Below, one piece after another: positions 24,145 to 35,663 of a stretch of DNA of 64,000 nucleotides. Positions within the stretch are counted from its first letter, which is position 1, and every line of letters begins with the position of its first letter. The DNA lies in the NCBI GenBank assembly GCA_001683735.1, contig LUGG01000041.1, forward strand, positions 248,001 through 312,000. The letters are read 5' to 3'. The notes below the pieces were generated by a model. It searched no databases. It had not been told where the DNA came from and worked only from the letters and a program-made list of their open reading frames with translations. The position numbers and the translations under genes were made by a program. This stretch comes from Grifola frondosa. Lineage: Eukaryota; Basidiomycota; Agaricomycetes; Polyporales; Grifolaceae.

Positions 24145-26418
24145 TTAGGACACCCAGACTGTATATGCATGATCAGCATGACGGATACTGGAAAGAAGGA
24201 GAGGACGAACAGGCAAGGGCGATGACCAAATATAGCGTGACCAGCCTGGAACAACAATAAGCACGTCACCAAATAATATCTTGCCCGATATCTTACATGA
24301 GACCTTCCATGTAGTTGGACTTGCCGTCCCTAAACCAACCGTGAACACGAGATTCTGCCACTCAATAAAGGAGAGAACGTACTGGATGAGGAAGTTCACG
24401 AGAAGCACAGAGACGAAGAGCACAATTGTCTGAGAGCCGACCGTTAGTATGCGCACTTAAAGGAGCTACGAGACAAACACCCACCTCGAAATCAGCGAAG
24501 AACAGAGTAAGGTCATGGTGTGTCCTAAATTATCCTGCGTCAGCAACCAACTCCGCAACCTGCATCGACACACAAGCGGTACGCACGCCCAGCCGACGAT
24601 AACCAGCAGCGGCACCACGAACGCCGCGATTTGCTGCCGCACACGTGCCCAAATCAGCACATAGCACAATACACGCGAACGAGACATAGGGTACGCACGA
24701 TGGAGCTGCCGACGCAGATGCCGATGGTAAGCTCCATCTTGTTCTTGAGCGCCATCCAGACTGACGTAACGTGCTCTGCGGCATTTGCCTGCGCCACCTT
24801 CAGCGACCTTGGAAATAAGAGTGCAGTAGGGTGCTTACCACGATGGGCAGGAGGATCAACCCAATGAACGGTTTCGGAATGTGGTACCGCTCAGCAGTCT
24901 CTTCGATCGACGCCACCACTGACAGGCACAGATGATGTTAGATGGAAGTGCATCGGGCGAGAAAGGGTACATACACCAGTCCGCGCAGAATGAAGTGATG
25001 ACGGTTACGAGAAGCAGTCTGTACAGTAACTCAGCCGCCGCGAAACCAAGAGCAAAAATCCGCACGCACGAAGATCCAGCGGCCACGACGCTCATGTGCG
25101 CCTCCTCCTCTTCCTCCTCTTCCGCGAGCTCTCCATTCGGGAGGATAATGGGCTCCCTGACATACAAAAACGCGTGTGTCTTCAACTGATGATACGGCAG
25201 GGTCAGCAGTCCGTCTGTCAAGTGCTCTGTCAGGCGGCTTACCTGGAAGACGAGGTACGCGACGTAGACGAGCAGGAGCAATATGGCAGTGCCGCGTGAG
25301 ATGACGCGCAGCCCGTTGACGGAGTCGATGTCGAGGCCGTCGAGGCCGATGTCTGCGTTCTGGCCGAGTGCTTTCATGGCAAGGTCGATGGACGTGCTGT
25401 TGTCAAGTCCACCCGAGTGAGATTTGGAGCTGTGGTATGCAGCGGGGATGACCAGCGCTGCGTCACGTAGACTCAATAAATAGGAATTTGACATGGAAGG
25501 AACACAGCGACGCACTTATGCAGGCCAGGGTCATGAGCTTCAAAAAAGTCAGTATGCAACTGCAGCCACTTAACACATACGCACCGAACTCGAACTGTGA
25601 ATTCACACTGGTCAGTATAGAAATCAATTTCGGTTAGCCGCTGTGGGACTCACGCCTGTGCTGCAGTGACCTGGAAGTTGCTTTCGGGGTATTTAATCCC
25701 ACCTGGAGCACTTGCGAGGTAAATAATAGCAGGAAATCACGAGGTAAGCCCCGTATGATGCAACAGCACAAACCTGCGAGGAAGGAGCATCCCAAGACCA
25801 GGAGGAGGTTAGAGAGGATAGAGCCGAGGAGCTGTATGTGTATAAATATTAGCACGGCCAGTCAAAGGGATATACTCTCTGCAGCTTACGGAGGTCTGAA
25901 CAATACGGAGCTCTCCTGAAATTGTGAAGCACTAAATATTAACACCGACGCATAACGACAAGTACAAAAGAGCAAGACCTTGCAAGAGAGCAGCTATTCC
26001 GACGATAATTTCGACAGCGTTTCCGAAAGAAGCATTGAGTAAACCGGAGAGAACCTGGCCGAGTTTCAGGGATAGCTGCTCCGTGGCAGTCCCAAGAAGC
26101 TGCCAGCCAAAATGATCAAATTCAGGGAGACGCGAAATATATAAAAGGAAAACGCACTGCAGCAAGAGGCATTATAGCAATAAAGCTGAAAGAAAAGCGA
26201 AGGGCGGCATCCCAGTTGAGATAGTGTGCGAGACCGCTGAGGGGCACAAAGAGGAGTAATATGTTGAGCCACGAGCCAAAGAAGAAGAATTTGTAGGAGC
26301 GAAGGAAGGAGGGTTCTCCCTCTGCCTTGAAAATGTCTCTGACCCTGCGAGCAAAAGACTTTGGACGGCGAGAGTCGCCATTCTCGAGGAGGGGAGTGCG
26401 GTCTGTAGTGATTGACAT
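24145..26418 (-). CDS. VCX1: Vacuolar Ca2+/H+ antiporter (CAX/VCX1 family)
   Basis: Multi-pass cation/proton exchanger expected in the vacuolar membrane, loading Ca2+ from the cytosol. The start at 26418 gives a hydrophilic N-terminus (MSITTDRTPLLENGDSRR). The first membrane hairpin and the first CAX repeat motif follow (SGLLNASFGNAVEIIVGIAAL). Next come GELRIVQTSLLGSILSNLLLVLGCSF, a central acidic loop (ELAEEEEEEEAHM) and the second repeat (NAAEHVTSVWMALKNKMELTIGICVGSSI, QIAAFVVPLLVIVGW). The C-terminus is EGLMLVTLYLVIALAFWVS, joined over two short introns to the stop at 24145. The second motif reads ANAAEH rather than the usual GNAAEH across its splice junction. About twelve introns. No frame break detected. 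Confidence 0.9.
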
Positions 26419-26744
26419 AATTTTGGAGGGAGGAGGTGGTGGCCAAGAGGTAAAGACCGTAAAGAAGCGCAGATGAGAAGGAACGACATCATAGCCACAT
26501 TATGTAAGCGCCCGCCAAGCCGAGAGGCATCTAAGCGCCGGAGGACAGTGTCCGCGCAAGTGCTTCCGCCGACATTTCCGCATATCTTCCACTGCCGCAC
26601 TCTTTGCCGTAGACTTTGCCGTACTCTTTCTTCAGCGGCTTGCATAGCCTCGTCGCATCGCCTCCTTATCGCTGGGCGTCGCGGCTACAGTCTCTGTATA
26701 CGCGTTTCTGGTCATGTACATACCACCCTCATGTACGTACCACT
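26419..26744. promoter_or_regulatory. Ca2+ exchanger upstream region
   Basis: 326 bp upstream of the exchanger and downstream of the phosphatase stop. No clear element recognised. Confidence 0.3.
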
Positions 26745-27509
26745 CTAGCCCTCCTGCACATCCGCGTTCCTCTCAACCAGGTGGTCGCCCTTGAGGTGCG
26801 TCGTGTCCGCATAGCGCAGCAGCGTGCCCTTCCCCTCTCCTCGACCTCGACCACCGTGATGGACGCGTTGTAACACCGCGTCAACTTCACGCCATCCGCG
26901 CACCGCACACTCCGGCTCCCCACCAAGTTCGTCATCAGCGTCCCAATCATTCCGCCATGAGACACTACCAGTACGTGCGCGGGACTTTGCTGCATGCCGC
27001 GCCCCCCGATGCTCTGCGCCAGCCGTACGACAACTTCCTTCCACCACCACACGCCCCGTGTCATAAAGTCCACCACAGCCTCCATGTTCTCCGGCGCCTC
27101 GCCCCGATTGTACACGCTCCGGCCCTGCCAGTCTCCCATATGCTGTCCAGAGCCCTGGTCTCGCAGTCGGTCCGATGTCACGCAGAAAAGAGTACATACC
27201 CGTTCTCGCAGTGCCTCGTGCTTCTCCAGTCGCACCCCGGGGTGCTTCTCTAAGATGATCTCTGCAGTCTAATTTGGCAGCTCAGCATCGCCCGCACCGC
27301 CGCATGCAGCCGCTCACCTTGACTGCTCTACTCAGGTCGCTGCTATATGCCAGCTCGAATGGTACCTCCTCCAGTGCGCGCGCGGTGTGTCGCGCCTGCA
27401 TCTCCCCCGCCGCGTTCAGCACGGTGTCCAGCTGGCCCTGCATGATTCCTTGCTTGTTCTCCTCTGTCTCGCCGTGGCGCACGATGTACACCCGCGCAAC
27501 CACAACCAT
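26745..27509 (-). CDS. Histidine phosphatase superfamily protein (phosphoglycerate mutase-like)
   Basis: Branch-1 histidine phosphatase, related to fructose-2,6-bisphosphatase/TIGAR and phosphoglycerate-mutase-like enzymes; the substrate cannot be assigned. The start at 27509 gives MVVVARVYIVRHGETEENKQ with the catalytic RHG. It is followed by GQLDTVLNAAGEMQA, FELAYSSDLSRAVKTAEIIL, LRERHMGDWQGRS and the second catalytic His in VLVVSHGGMIGTLM. Two short introns. Near the C-terminus the frame breaks at the CCCC run 26832-26835 (coding GGGG). The natural continuation KGTLLRYADTTHLKGDHLVER to the stop at 26745 lies one base out from the upstream frame. Confidence 0.85.
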
Positions 27510-27644
27510 CGAATCACGACTCGGGCGACGGAAGATGGAAGAGGAAGGTTGCTAGCCCTAACCCTACGTCGCGCACCATCCGCTATTTGCCGTTGTCAAT
27601 ATGCCAGTCGTTGTACCAGAACTTATTATATCCTGTCCTACTAG

Positions 27645-27665
27645 TAGATTAATTAATTAATATAG
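27645..27665. repeat. Short AT-rich TTAA repeat
   Basis: A run of TAATTAATTAATTA in the 195-bp space between the phosphatase start and the HNH gene stop. It could be part of the upstream promoter or a 3'-end signal. Confidence 0.3.
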
Positions 27666-27704
27666 CAGGCTCGACAATCGTAGAACACATATACAACCAC
27701 AAGA

Positions 27705-28910
27705 TTAGCAGCCGACGAATGCTTCCAGCACCGATGCCAACAGATCCGCCGAAGATCCATTGTTTTCCAACACGAATGTCTCCTCCATATCTCTAAATAC
27801 TCTCTCGATATACTCCCTTGCTCCAGAGAGGTTGGCTACCCGAGCAGCCGTTGCGTGAAGGCGCAGGTAGTCAGGAGATGGTAGGGGTAACTTCACGGGA
27901 TCGTTGGTGGTGAACGTCACAGTCTGTGGGACATTCCTTCGGATTATGGGATCCGTGGAATTCGGCCTGTAAGTATTGGGGTGGTTCTGGACGGTGTCAG
28001 CTGGGGATCTCTAGCTTCAGCCAGAAGACTCACGGGTACACTCTCGAGCCACAAACAAAGGTTATCAAACCAAATACGTTCATCAGGGGAGAGAGTTATC
28101 ATGTTCTCGAGCCGGTGGATCAAACCACCACTGAGCTCGTCAAGGATAACAGAGTTTCCCAACCACTCCATGACGACCCACATATTATAGTGCCATTTCA
28201 AAGTAAATAACTATATCGTACCTTGTCGCCAAACACATTTTGCTCGGAGATCCTCATGTTCGTCGAATCAGGAATGATATGGGCAGCCTCCGTGTGTGTC
28301 ACAGGAAGGTTATTTGTTCTGACAAGTTCAGTGATGTCCGGCATTTTGGAGTAACATTCGTAGTCATAAGCACCGGTGAGGACACACCGATACTGATCAC
28401 GTATGAGGGCCTGGGGTGAACCACAGATGATGATACTTCGGTCAGCTGTTGCGCAGTGCGAGTGCTTACTTTGGCTTTTGCTGTGGCATGGTCCTTTGGC
28501 GCCTCCTCCAAAAGGAATTTCAGAAGCTCTGGCACATTATCGAAGGAAGGCCTGGAAGGGCGGAGCGAAGGCGTCGGCGTGCGACATCTGGCCCTCAGAA
28601 CTGTGATATACAGCAAAGAGTTACATGGCACTAAAACGACAACGCAGGCAGAGCACTCACAACAACCGAGAAAATGGTTGACATACAGGTCCGCAATCCT
28701 ATTAAACTCCCGATGGTTCTTTGTATGTATGATTTCCCTCGAGAGGTTGTCGCGACAGCGATCGTTGGGTGCCTCAAGTATCATGCGTCCGAGGACGCGC
28801 GCGCGCACGAGCGCATTTTCGTCCCCTCCGGCATTCGCTTCGTAACGGAGGCATCTGTTGTATGCTGTCCGCCAGGTGACAGGGCCTTGAGCATATGGAT
28901 CGGGGAGCAC
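27705..28910 (-). CDS. HNH nuclease domain protein of mushroom-forming fungi
   Basis: Belongs to a large Agaricomycete family annotated as HNH nuclease domain proteins, of unknown biological role. The start at 28910 gives MLPDPYAQGPVTWRTAYNRCL. The HNH core follows an intron: LIRDQYRCVLTGAYD, then THTEAAHIIPDSTN with the paired histidines. After NVFGDK and another intron comes DELSGGLIHRLENMITLSPDERIWFDNLCLWLE. The tail has VTFTTNDPVKLPLPSPDYL and AREYIERVFRDMEET, ending at 27705. The exons join with short introns and no forced frame break. DNA cleavage has not been shown for most of the family. Confidence 0.75.
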
Positions 28911-29600
28911 CGGGGTAGAGGCAGCGCCATCGAAGCAAGCTTAGAGCTAAGTTAAGAGGCAAGTCGGGAGACGTGTGGCAAGTAATACGCGTCGGTCACT
29001 GCGACGTGCATGGTGTACCAGTTTCCCCAGTGACCTCTTCGCGCCGCTTCCGCTTCTTTTCCTCATCGCAGTGTGTGTAACGCGCGAGATAATGCGGCTC
29101 TCAACAGAGTAAAGACGTGCGTGCTGCAGTGCAGAGCCGCGAGCTGGCGCATAGGTAACTTACGAGTACTTTCATGCTTGTGTCGAGGCATGGGCATGTA
29201 TCTCGATAGGGATATTCTCAGAGCCTCCGGAGGATATCGAGGGTAACGTAAAGGTTTTGCCGACGTCCCGACAAGCGCTAACGCGTCTGTGGCGTCAATA
29301 CTGTAGTTCGACGCTGATCTCTGTGATCCCGCTGGCCATATTGTGCAACTTCATATAGCTGATTTTTCCAGGAATTTTTTTGCATTCGTGTATCTCGTCG
29401 GGATGTAGGGTGAAAGGGGGAGGCGAAACCCATTTGTCGCGGCAGGGCGAGGTGGCCTATTTCCGGTGCCACCGCTTGCGCTGCGCCGCTGGGCGAATAA
29501 ATCGGTTTGTAGTTCGGTTCTGACGGCAAAAAAGGGCGCACTAGGTGAGGCTTCGTTGTCAGCCTAAGTTATATGCATACTTATTTTGGAGGTCACCCGG
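28911..29600. other. Intergenic region upstream of the HNH gene
   Basis: About 690 bp with stop codons in all frames and only short ORFs. It must contain the HNH promoter. Nothing recognised. Confidence 0.35.
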
Positions 29601-29620
29601 CTATCAACTTCATTCAGAAC

Positions 29621-30199
29621 TTGAATGCGATCAAAGTTTCAGGATTCCGACGTGAGCGTGAGCACTTCCGAGAGCGGATCTCGCTTCGACGGGGGGTGCC
29701 TCATCGCCTTCGTCGTCTCTTTCTATCTCTTCTCTTCGCGTCCAAACGTGGGGAGTAGGAATTCCTTGACGAGTTTTCTCCATCCCCAAGTCGTCGCAGG
29801 TCGTCGCCTAATCCGGCGGGTAGCAACTTCGTCGTCGCTGATTTCTTCCTCATCTAGGACCCTTCTCTACAGCGGCTAATTATTGCTGGTTGGCGCGTCT
29901 TCAAGTCTGCAGGTTTTGAACAGATCCGCCTGGTTGACGACGTAGGCGTCTCGTCATCCGACTGTGATTACCGCAATGCCTTCTGGACGGTTGTTTCGAG
30001 ATATATTTCTTTCGTTGAGACCATGCATTCTCTGAAGTCCGCTGCACTCGACTCTCCGGTTCCTTGTGCCTCGCAAGGGTCGTCGCTCGTCATCACCATC
30101 AATTCTCATGAATTGTTTTCAGGCGGTGTCCCCGTCGCAATTCATGTCCTTCGGTGCTTTCAAAACGCCTGCTTCCCTGCGTTCATTAACCCTGATTGA
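29621..30199 (+). CDS. Possible unidentified gene (weak model)
   Basis: I do not recognise this. The support is a + strand frame open for about 116 codons from a TCATCTAG acceptor near 29852 to a TGA near 30199. It reads, in pieces, LIIAGWRVFKSAGFEQIRLVDD, RNAFWTVVSRYISFVETMHS and VPVAIHVLRCFQNACFPAF. An upstream candidate exon at 29625 has DSDVSVSTSESGSRFDGG. The segment is hydrophobic toward its end and has no catalytic motif I can name. It lies only about 100 bp upstream of the DUF2235 gene, so it could alternatively be 5' transcribed sequence of that gene or a relic. The start and any introns are guesses. Confidence 0.3.
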
Positions 30200-30296
30200 C
30201 GTCTCCGCACAGGGACATGTACAATTTTGGTAAGGGTCTCCGACTGTGTTGGGTATATAGCTCGAGGGAGGCTATCGTCTGGGGTATACTCCAACA

Positions 30297-31726
30297 ATGA
30301 GACGCATAATCATCGCTTGCGACGGCACAGGCCAATCTTCCAGCCGCGGTGCTGCTTCTGTCTCCACCAATGTCAACCGATTCTGTCACGCTCTCAAGAT
30401 CGACGCGACACCACGCCAAATCGTGTTTTACCAGTCGGGCGTCGGTACTGGCTCTCTCGGTCACATCTACAAGGATGTTGCAGGTGCGTGCGCCACATTC
30501 GTCCATAATGTTAGCGACTTTTGCTTATTCTCCGCGTATACACTAGGTGGTACGGGGTTAGGTCTCGACGACAACGTGCTCGACGCCTATACCTTCATTT
30601 TGAACAACTACCTCCCGGACGACGAGATCTACATTTACGGGTTCTCGCGCGGAGCATTCACTGCTCGAGTCCTTGCTGGACTTATTATACGAATTGGCAT
30701 CTTTGTCAAGGCGTATTCCTGGGAGCTAAAGCGCGCATTCAAGGCGTACCGGGGCGGCACCGATGAGTTCGACAAGTACTGCAAGACCCTCGCATGGAAG
30801 TGCAAGAAGGACATCGAGAAGGAGGGGCGTCCTAGGTCCCAGAAGGTGAAGATCAAAGTCGTGGGCTGCTGGGATACGGTCGGCAGCATGGGCGGTCCCG
30901 AGTATTCGGCCGCCAAGCATGCGTTTGCGTTCTATGACCCAAGACTCCTCGGCGGTAAGCGACTCTCTTTCATCCGAACGAGCTTTCACTCAGACTAGAT
31001 CTCGCTCAGGTATCGAACACGCCTTTCATGCGCTAGCGCTCGACGAGATCCGGTATGCATTCACTCCCACTCTCTGGTATCTTCCCGAAGGAGCGGAGGA
31101 AGGTGCGCCTCTTTTCTCTCCTTCGAATCAAACCCCAAACGAATCGGCCGATCTCTCCTTCAGACATCAACCTAGAGCAATGCTGGTTCCCCGGTGTGCA
31201 CACCAACGTCGGGGGCGGCTACTCGGACCAGCACCTCGCAGACCTGACGCTCGCGTGGATGGTCGACCGCTGCCGGCCGTTCCTCGAGTTCGACGAGGAT
31301 TACATCAGCATGTGCATCAAGCTCGACCACGAGCCGCAGACGATCAATAGCGCGCTCCGCCGCGAGAACGGCGGATACGACCTCGTCTACCCTGGCTGGG
31401 CGCTGGGCCGCCTGTACGACTCGTACCGCGACAGCGGGATGAAGCTGTGGAAGTATCGTACGCCTGCGGCGTACGACCTCCCGGGCCCGACGAACGAGAG
31501 CATCCACGCGAGCGTGCGGGAGAGGTGGGTGAAGGACCCGAAGTGGCGGCCGAAGTCGCTTGAACACTTCGAACCGAAGGAGAAAGAGGACGGAACGTAC
31601 GAGTGGGTGAGGAAGGCGACGAAGGATGGGTGGATTTATAAGGGCCAGAAGGAACTTGTGATTGCAGAGCGCGAGTTCCCGGAGGACAAGGGGAGCTTCG
31701 AGTGGCGACTCCGATATGGAAACTGA
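30297..31726 (+). CDS. DUF2235 (Tle1-like) alpha/beta hydrolase
   Basis: Predicted alpha/beta hydrolase of the DUF2235 family, related to the catalytic domain of bacterial Tle1 phospholipases and abundant in mushrooms; the substrate is unknown. The start at 30297 gives MRRIIIACDGTGQSS, the family's opening CDGT. The nucleophile elbow is GFSRGAFTAR (G-x-S-x-G). It is followed by VVGCWDTVGSMGGP (acidic residue) and CWFPGVHTNVGGGYSD (catalytic His and GGGY). Three short introns separate the exons (donors near 30484, 30955 and 31102). The C-terminus has TKDGWIYKGQKELVIAE and ends at 31726. A TATATAG element lies about 45 bp upstream of the ATG. The gene reads intact. Confidence 0.9.
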
Positions 31727-32239
31727 TTGCTTAGTGTCGTCTAATCTTCGGGTGAAGTGCATGATGAGTTCGCGAGATCCACGCGTCACCTTAGACCATT
31801 AATTGATACCGTTAAATACTGCGCGGGCGGTACTGTCACACTGAAGGCTGCGATTTATGAGGAATCCTGCGGATCCTGCCACAACTTCTCCACTCCCAAG
31901 CGCTTCCGCAAAACCTAGACGAACAAACCTCATCAACTGAGCCGTGCCTTGAACATACCCATGGTATCACCGCACCTCAATACAACACGCCCGCGCCGTG
32001 ATATTTGCCCAGTCCATTGAGAGTGTCTAGATGCGACAAGAAAACAAAACAAACAAACACGCACAACATTGCTACATCACAATTTCGTTACACTTCTCGT
32101 GCCGTCCACAGAAACAACGTCCCTGCCTGCGGCACACAGGCATCGCATGTCCGTGCCCGCCTCTATTCACAACAAGCAACCCCACCTCGACCCCAGATCG
32201 TGAATCCTCGCGGCGAAATATAAGAGGAACAGTGAGGGA
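31727..32239. other. Convergent intergenic region DUF2235 / DOA1
   Basis: 513 bp between convergent stops, with an A-rich AAACAAAACAAACAAAC tract near 32042-32058. No gene recognised. Confidence 0.4.
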
Positions 32240-35200
32240 TCAGAGCAGCGCGGCGATTTCGCGTGCGACGTCCCGGATGCGGTCCTCCGCGAACGTGGCA
32301 GGCAGCGCGGCAAGTGCCTCGCGTGCGATGGCGGACTGCGACGCGTCGAGCGGCCGTTTCTGCTCCTTAGCCGCGAATGCCTGCACATGACGGCTTTAGT
32401 ACGATTCGGGGCAGAGCGGTAAGATACTGACGATATTGCCCAGCGCGACAAGGGCGCGGTACGCGGACTCCGAGTCCACCCGCTCAGTTTGCAGTATCTG
32501 CGAGAATGCGTTAGCGCCGTGGAGCGGATCGAGGAGGTTATCGTACCTGGAGGATGAGGGCGGTGTGTAATGACCGCAGATCGTCAGGTAGCCGCTCGCG
32601 CAGACCCACACAAGAGATGCTGCAAGAGCAACGCAGTCAAAACGGACGCCATCCAGCAGGAAAAAAAGGTCAGACGCACTTGAACAGGATCGTCGCCAGG
32701 GCTACGCGCAGCGGCTTCGTGAGCACCGCATACGGTGCCTCACCGAGCGCGTCCAGGAGCTACACCGCACGATCAGCCAGCCGCTCCTCTACCGACAGCG
32801 GCAACGCACCTCCTTGACCCACACGCCGTCCCCGACCGCAGTCGAGTCCTGGAATACATTCGCGAGGGCGCGCAGCAGGAACAGTACATTCGTCTCGCGG
32901 TGCTTCGGGAGCGGAATCGCCCATGGGTCGCGCCACTCTGCGCCTGCGAACAACGCTGCGAACAGCCGTGCGCGTAACGCGGGCTCCGCGTACGCGCTCG
33001 GGCAGAACGCCAACACAAGCCGGCTCAGGTCCAAAACTGCGCGGTGGGAAACGCAGGGCGGTCAGCAGACCGCAAAACAAGGCAGTGAGGGGAGCACGCG
33101 TACGGGGGAAGCGCGGCGACGAGGGCCAGCGCTCGAGCAACTGGATGATCGCGTCAATGTGGTTCGGGGTCAGCTTTATTGAAGGCGGGTCGAGCGGGTG
33201 CGAGACGGCCTGCGAGAGGTACTGGAATGCCTCGTCGATCAGGTTCAGTTCTTGCGGATACATTGAGAAAGACGATGTCGACTGCGACATAGCACAACGT
33301 CAGTGTTACGGAATAGGCGAATTAATGATACACACGATCTCATTACGGAGCACTTCATCAAATTGGTACAACTTGGCCTGCATGGCCGATACGTTCGCTT
33401 GGCGGAACGACAGTGTTGTTCGCTATGAGATCGATTACACATGGTCAAGCTCTATTGTCTGAGAACCAAGCTTACCACAGGAATAACTTTCTTGATGCTT
33501 CCAGGTGTGCCCACAGGTTGCGGAGGCCCAGGTGCGAGCCCTGCGCCAGAGTACCGAGATGCACCCGTCCACGGATCGGCAGCGGTAGTTGTTACAGGAG
33601 GCGGCGGCGCCGTAGGTACACTCGAGGGTGCCCGATACCTCGACGCGCCTTCATCCTAGTCAGGTGCCTAATTATCGAGGCAAAGGGCAGGGAATTTACC
33701 TGTGAATGGGTCCATGTACTCGGTACCTCGGACAGCGGACGAGGTCGGCTGGGCTTGGTATCTAGATGCGCCTACATAAACAGTCAAAACGCCAGCGGTG
33801 ATAATATAAGCTCCCTTGCACACCGGTGTAGGGATCCACAAATTGGGTGTTCCCGCTCCCGATGTTCACACCGGCCGTATTCTTCTCGATAAATTTCACC
33901 ACCTCATCGAGGTAGCTCAACGGCAACTCATTGGCCTCGAGGAACCGCTGAGCGGCGCCATAAGGATTTTCTAATTTTGTCCTCAGTATTCCGCGCGAGC
34001 ACGACAAGAATCGCAACCCACCGCTGGCATTGTACGGCAATTTGAGAGGGGGCACGCCCTCCTGCACATCGACGTCAAATACATAGTCGTACTCCCTGCC
34101 TTGGTATAGTTGCTTGCGGCCCGATCCGACCGCATCGACGACGTCTCCAATTTTCTGCCAACTCGCGGTCGCACTATCCCACTGTACATTCGTTATTAAC
34201 GCTATCCGCCACAACACCGCACAGCGCGCACCTGATGTGCTTCTACGTTCTCGCCATTTTTTACCATCTTGACTTCCCCTGGTTTGGTGCCTGTGCATCG
34301 ATCAGCCTCACGCGCAGTCTGCCCCAGCGCCCCGGCGCACCTGGCTGCGTCAGCGCCTCCAACCCTGGCAAGTCCGACCTCTTCACGTCCCCGATCTGCT
34401 GGGCGGGGAGCGCCTGGTTCGCGACCTCATCCTCGTACGCCTTGAGCTCGCCCGCGGGAGCCCACCGCTCCTCTGCGGTACTGAACACCCGCACGATGCC
34501 GTCGCTGCAGCCGGTAACAATGTCGCCGTTTGGCATCGTAGACACGGTCCACACGGAGATAGCAGGGTGCACGATAATCTGCGCACACTCTCCATCTAGG
34601 GTGGTGTGAGCGCGCCTAGAGCATGTGTGTGGAGCAGAAAACTCACCGTGCCAAATGCGCACCGAGCGATCTTCGCCGCCCGATATGATGTCGCCGTTCG
34701 GAAGCACAGAGATGCTGTACACAAACGACGTGTGGCCGGAGAGTGTGTAAATAAGGTCGCCCTCCATAGTCCAGATGCGGATTTCGCTGGGTCGCGTCCA
34801 TCAAAGCGCGATTATATGCGGTACACAGGACGTACCTGTCGTTCGAACACGACGCGAACCCGATGTCGGTGATCAGCGCGAGACCGCGCACGGCCTGAGT
34901 ATGCCCCGGATACGTGCGCACATTTTTGTGCTGGTTCCATAGCTTGATGGTGTTATCAGCGGAGCCTCCAACCGCCGATCGTCAAGATCTCGTTCAATGG
35001 GTCATGAAGGAGAAACAAACCCGTCAAAAATTGTCGACCGTCGATGGCGAGCACTGCCCAGACTGATTGCTGGTGTCCGACCAAGTCGTACGCGAGCTGG
35101 AAGCCCTTCCACACTTTCGCGGTCCTCGAAGATCATAAACTACAAGCGGATTGAAGTGGGACGATTGTGCACGCACCTGTCCCATGACCCTGAAATAATC

Positions 35201-35663
35201 GTTCCATCTGCAGTTGCATGAAGCGCGCAGACATTCTCTGTGTGCCCTATAAGCGAGAAGGATGGATCTCCCTTGGTGTTCCCCAAGGCGAATACGTTGA
35301 TCACCGTGTCCTGTCCGCCAGTCACGGCATATCCTGTCCCAATGCTCAACTTCCAGGAGTCCGTGTGGGTCCTGTGGCGGATAAGACTCACCTTCCGGGG
35401 CGTCTGGTGATGGCAGGAGGTATGTTATTGCGTTGATATAGCGGGAACCGGCTCGGAGAACGGCTTTCTGAGAAAATGTCGGGAACTCTGGTGTTCTGTT
35501 CCAACATATCGCGGTAGTATCGCGAGACGCAGAGAGAACGAGGTCATTTGTGGGGGAAACAACTGCCCGGACCTAGGAAGGGTGAGCAGGCGCAGAGGGG
35601 GTGCAACAGCTCACAAACATCGGACGAGTGGGCCTTCAAGGATGCAGATAACTTGTAAGGCAT
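32240..35663 (-). CDS. DOA1: Doa1/Ufd3/PLAA ubiquitin-binding Cdc48 cofactor
   Basis: WD40-PFU-PUL protein that binds ubiquitin and Cdc48/p97 and maintains free ubiquitin. The start at 35663 gives MPYKLSASLKAHSSDV; blade one follows an intron (VRAVVSPTNDLVLSASRDTT). Further blades include SLIGHTENVCALHATADGTIISGSWD, SVWAVLAIDGRQFLTG, YPGHTQAVRGLALITDIGFAS, LSGHTSFVYSISVLPNGDIISGGED and WTVSTMPNGDIVTGCSDG. The PFU domain follows (WDSATASWQKIGDVVDAVG, REYDYVFDVDVQEG, NPYGAAQRFLEANELPLSYLDEVVKFI). A Pro/Thr-rich linker then leads to the C-terminal PUL armadillo domain (LSFRQANVSAMQAKLYQFDEVL, DLSRLVLAFCPSAYAEPALRARLF, ETNVLFLLRALANVFQD), ending DVAREIAALL. About fifteen short introns, and no frame break detected over 3.4 kb. 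Confidence 0.93.

Noticed and set aside
31172..31789. 205-codon minus-strand ORF
   Set aside because: Antisense of the DUF2235 C-terminal exon, with no family motif.
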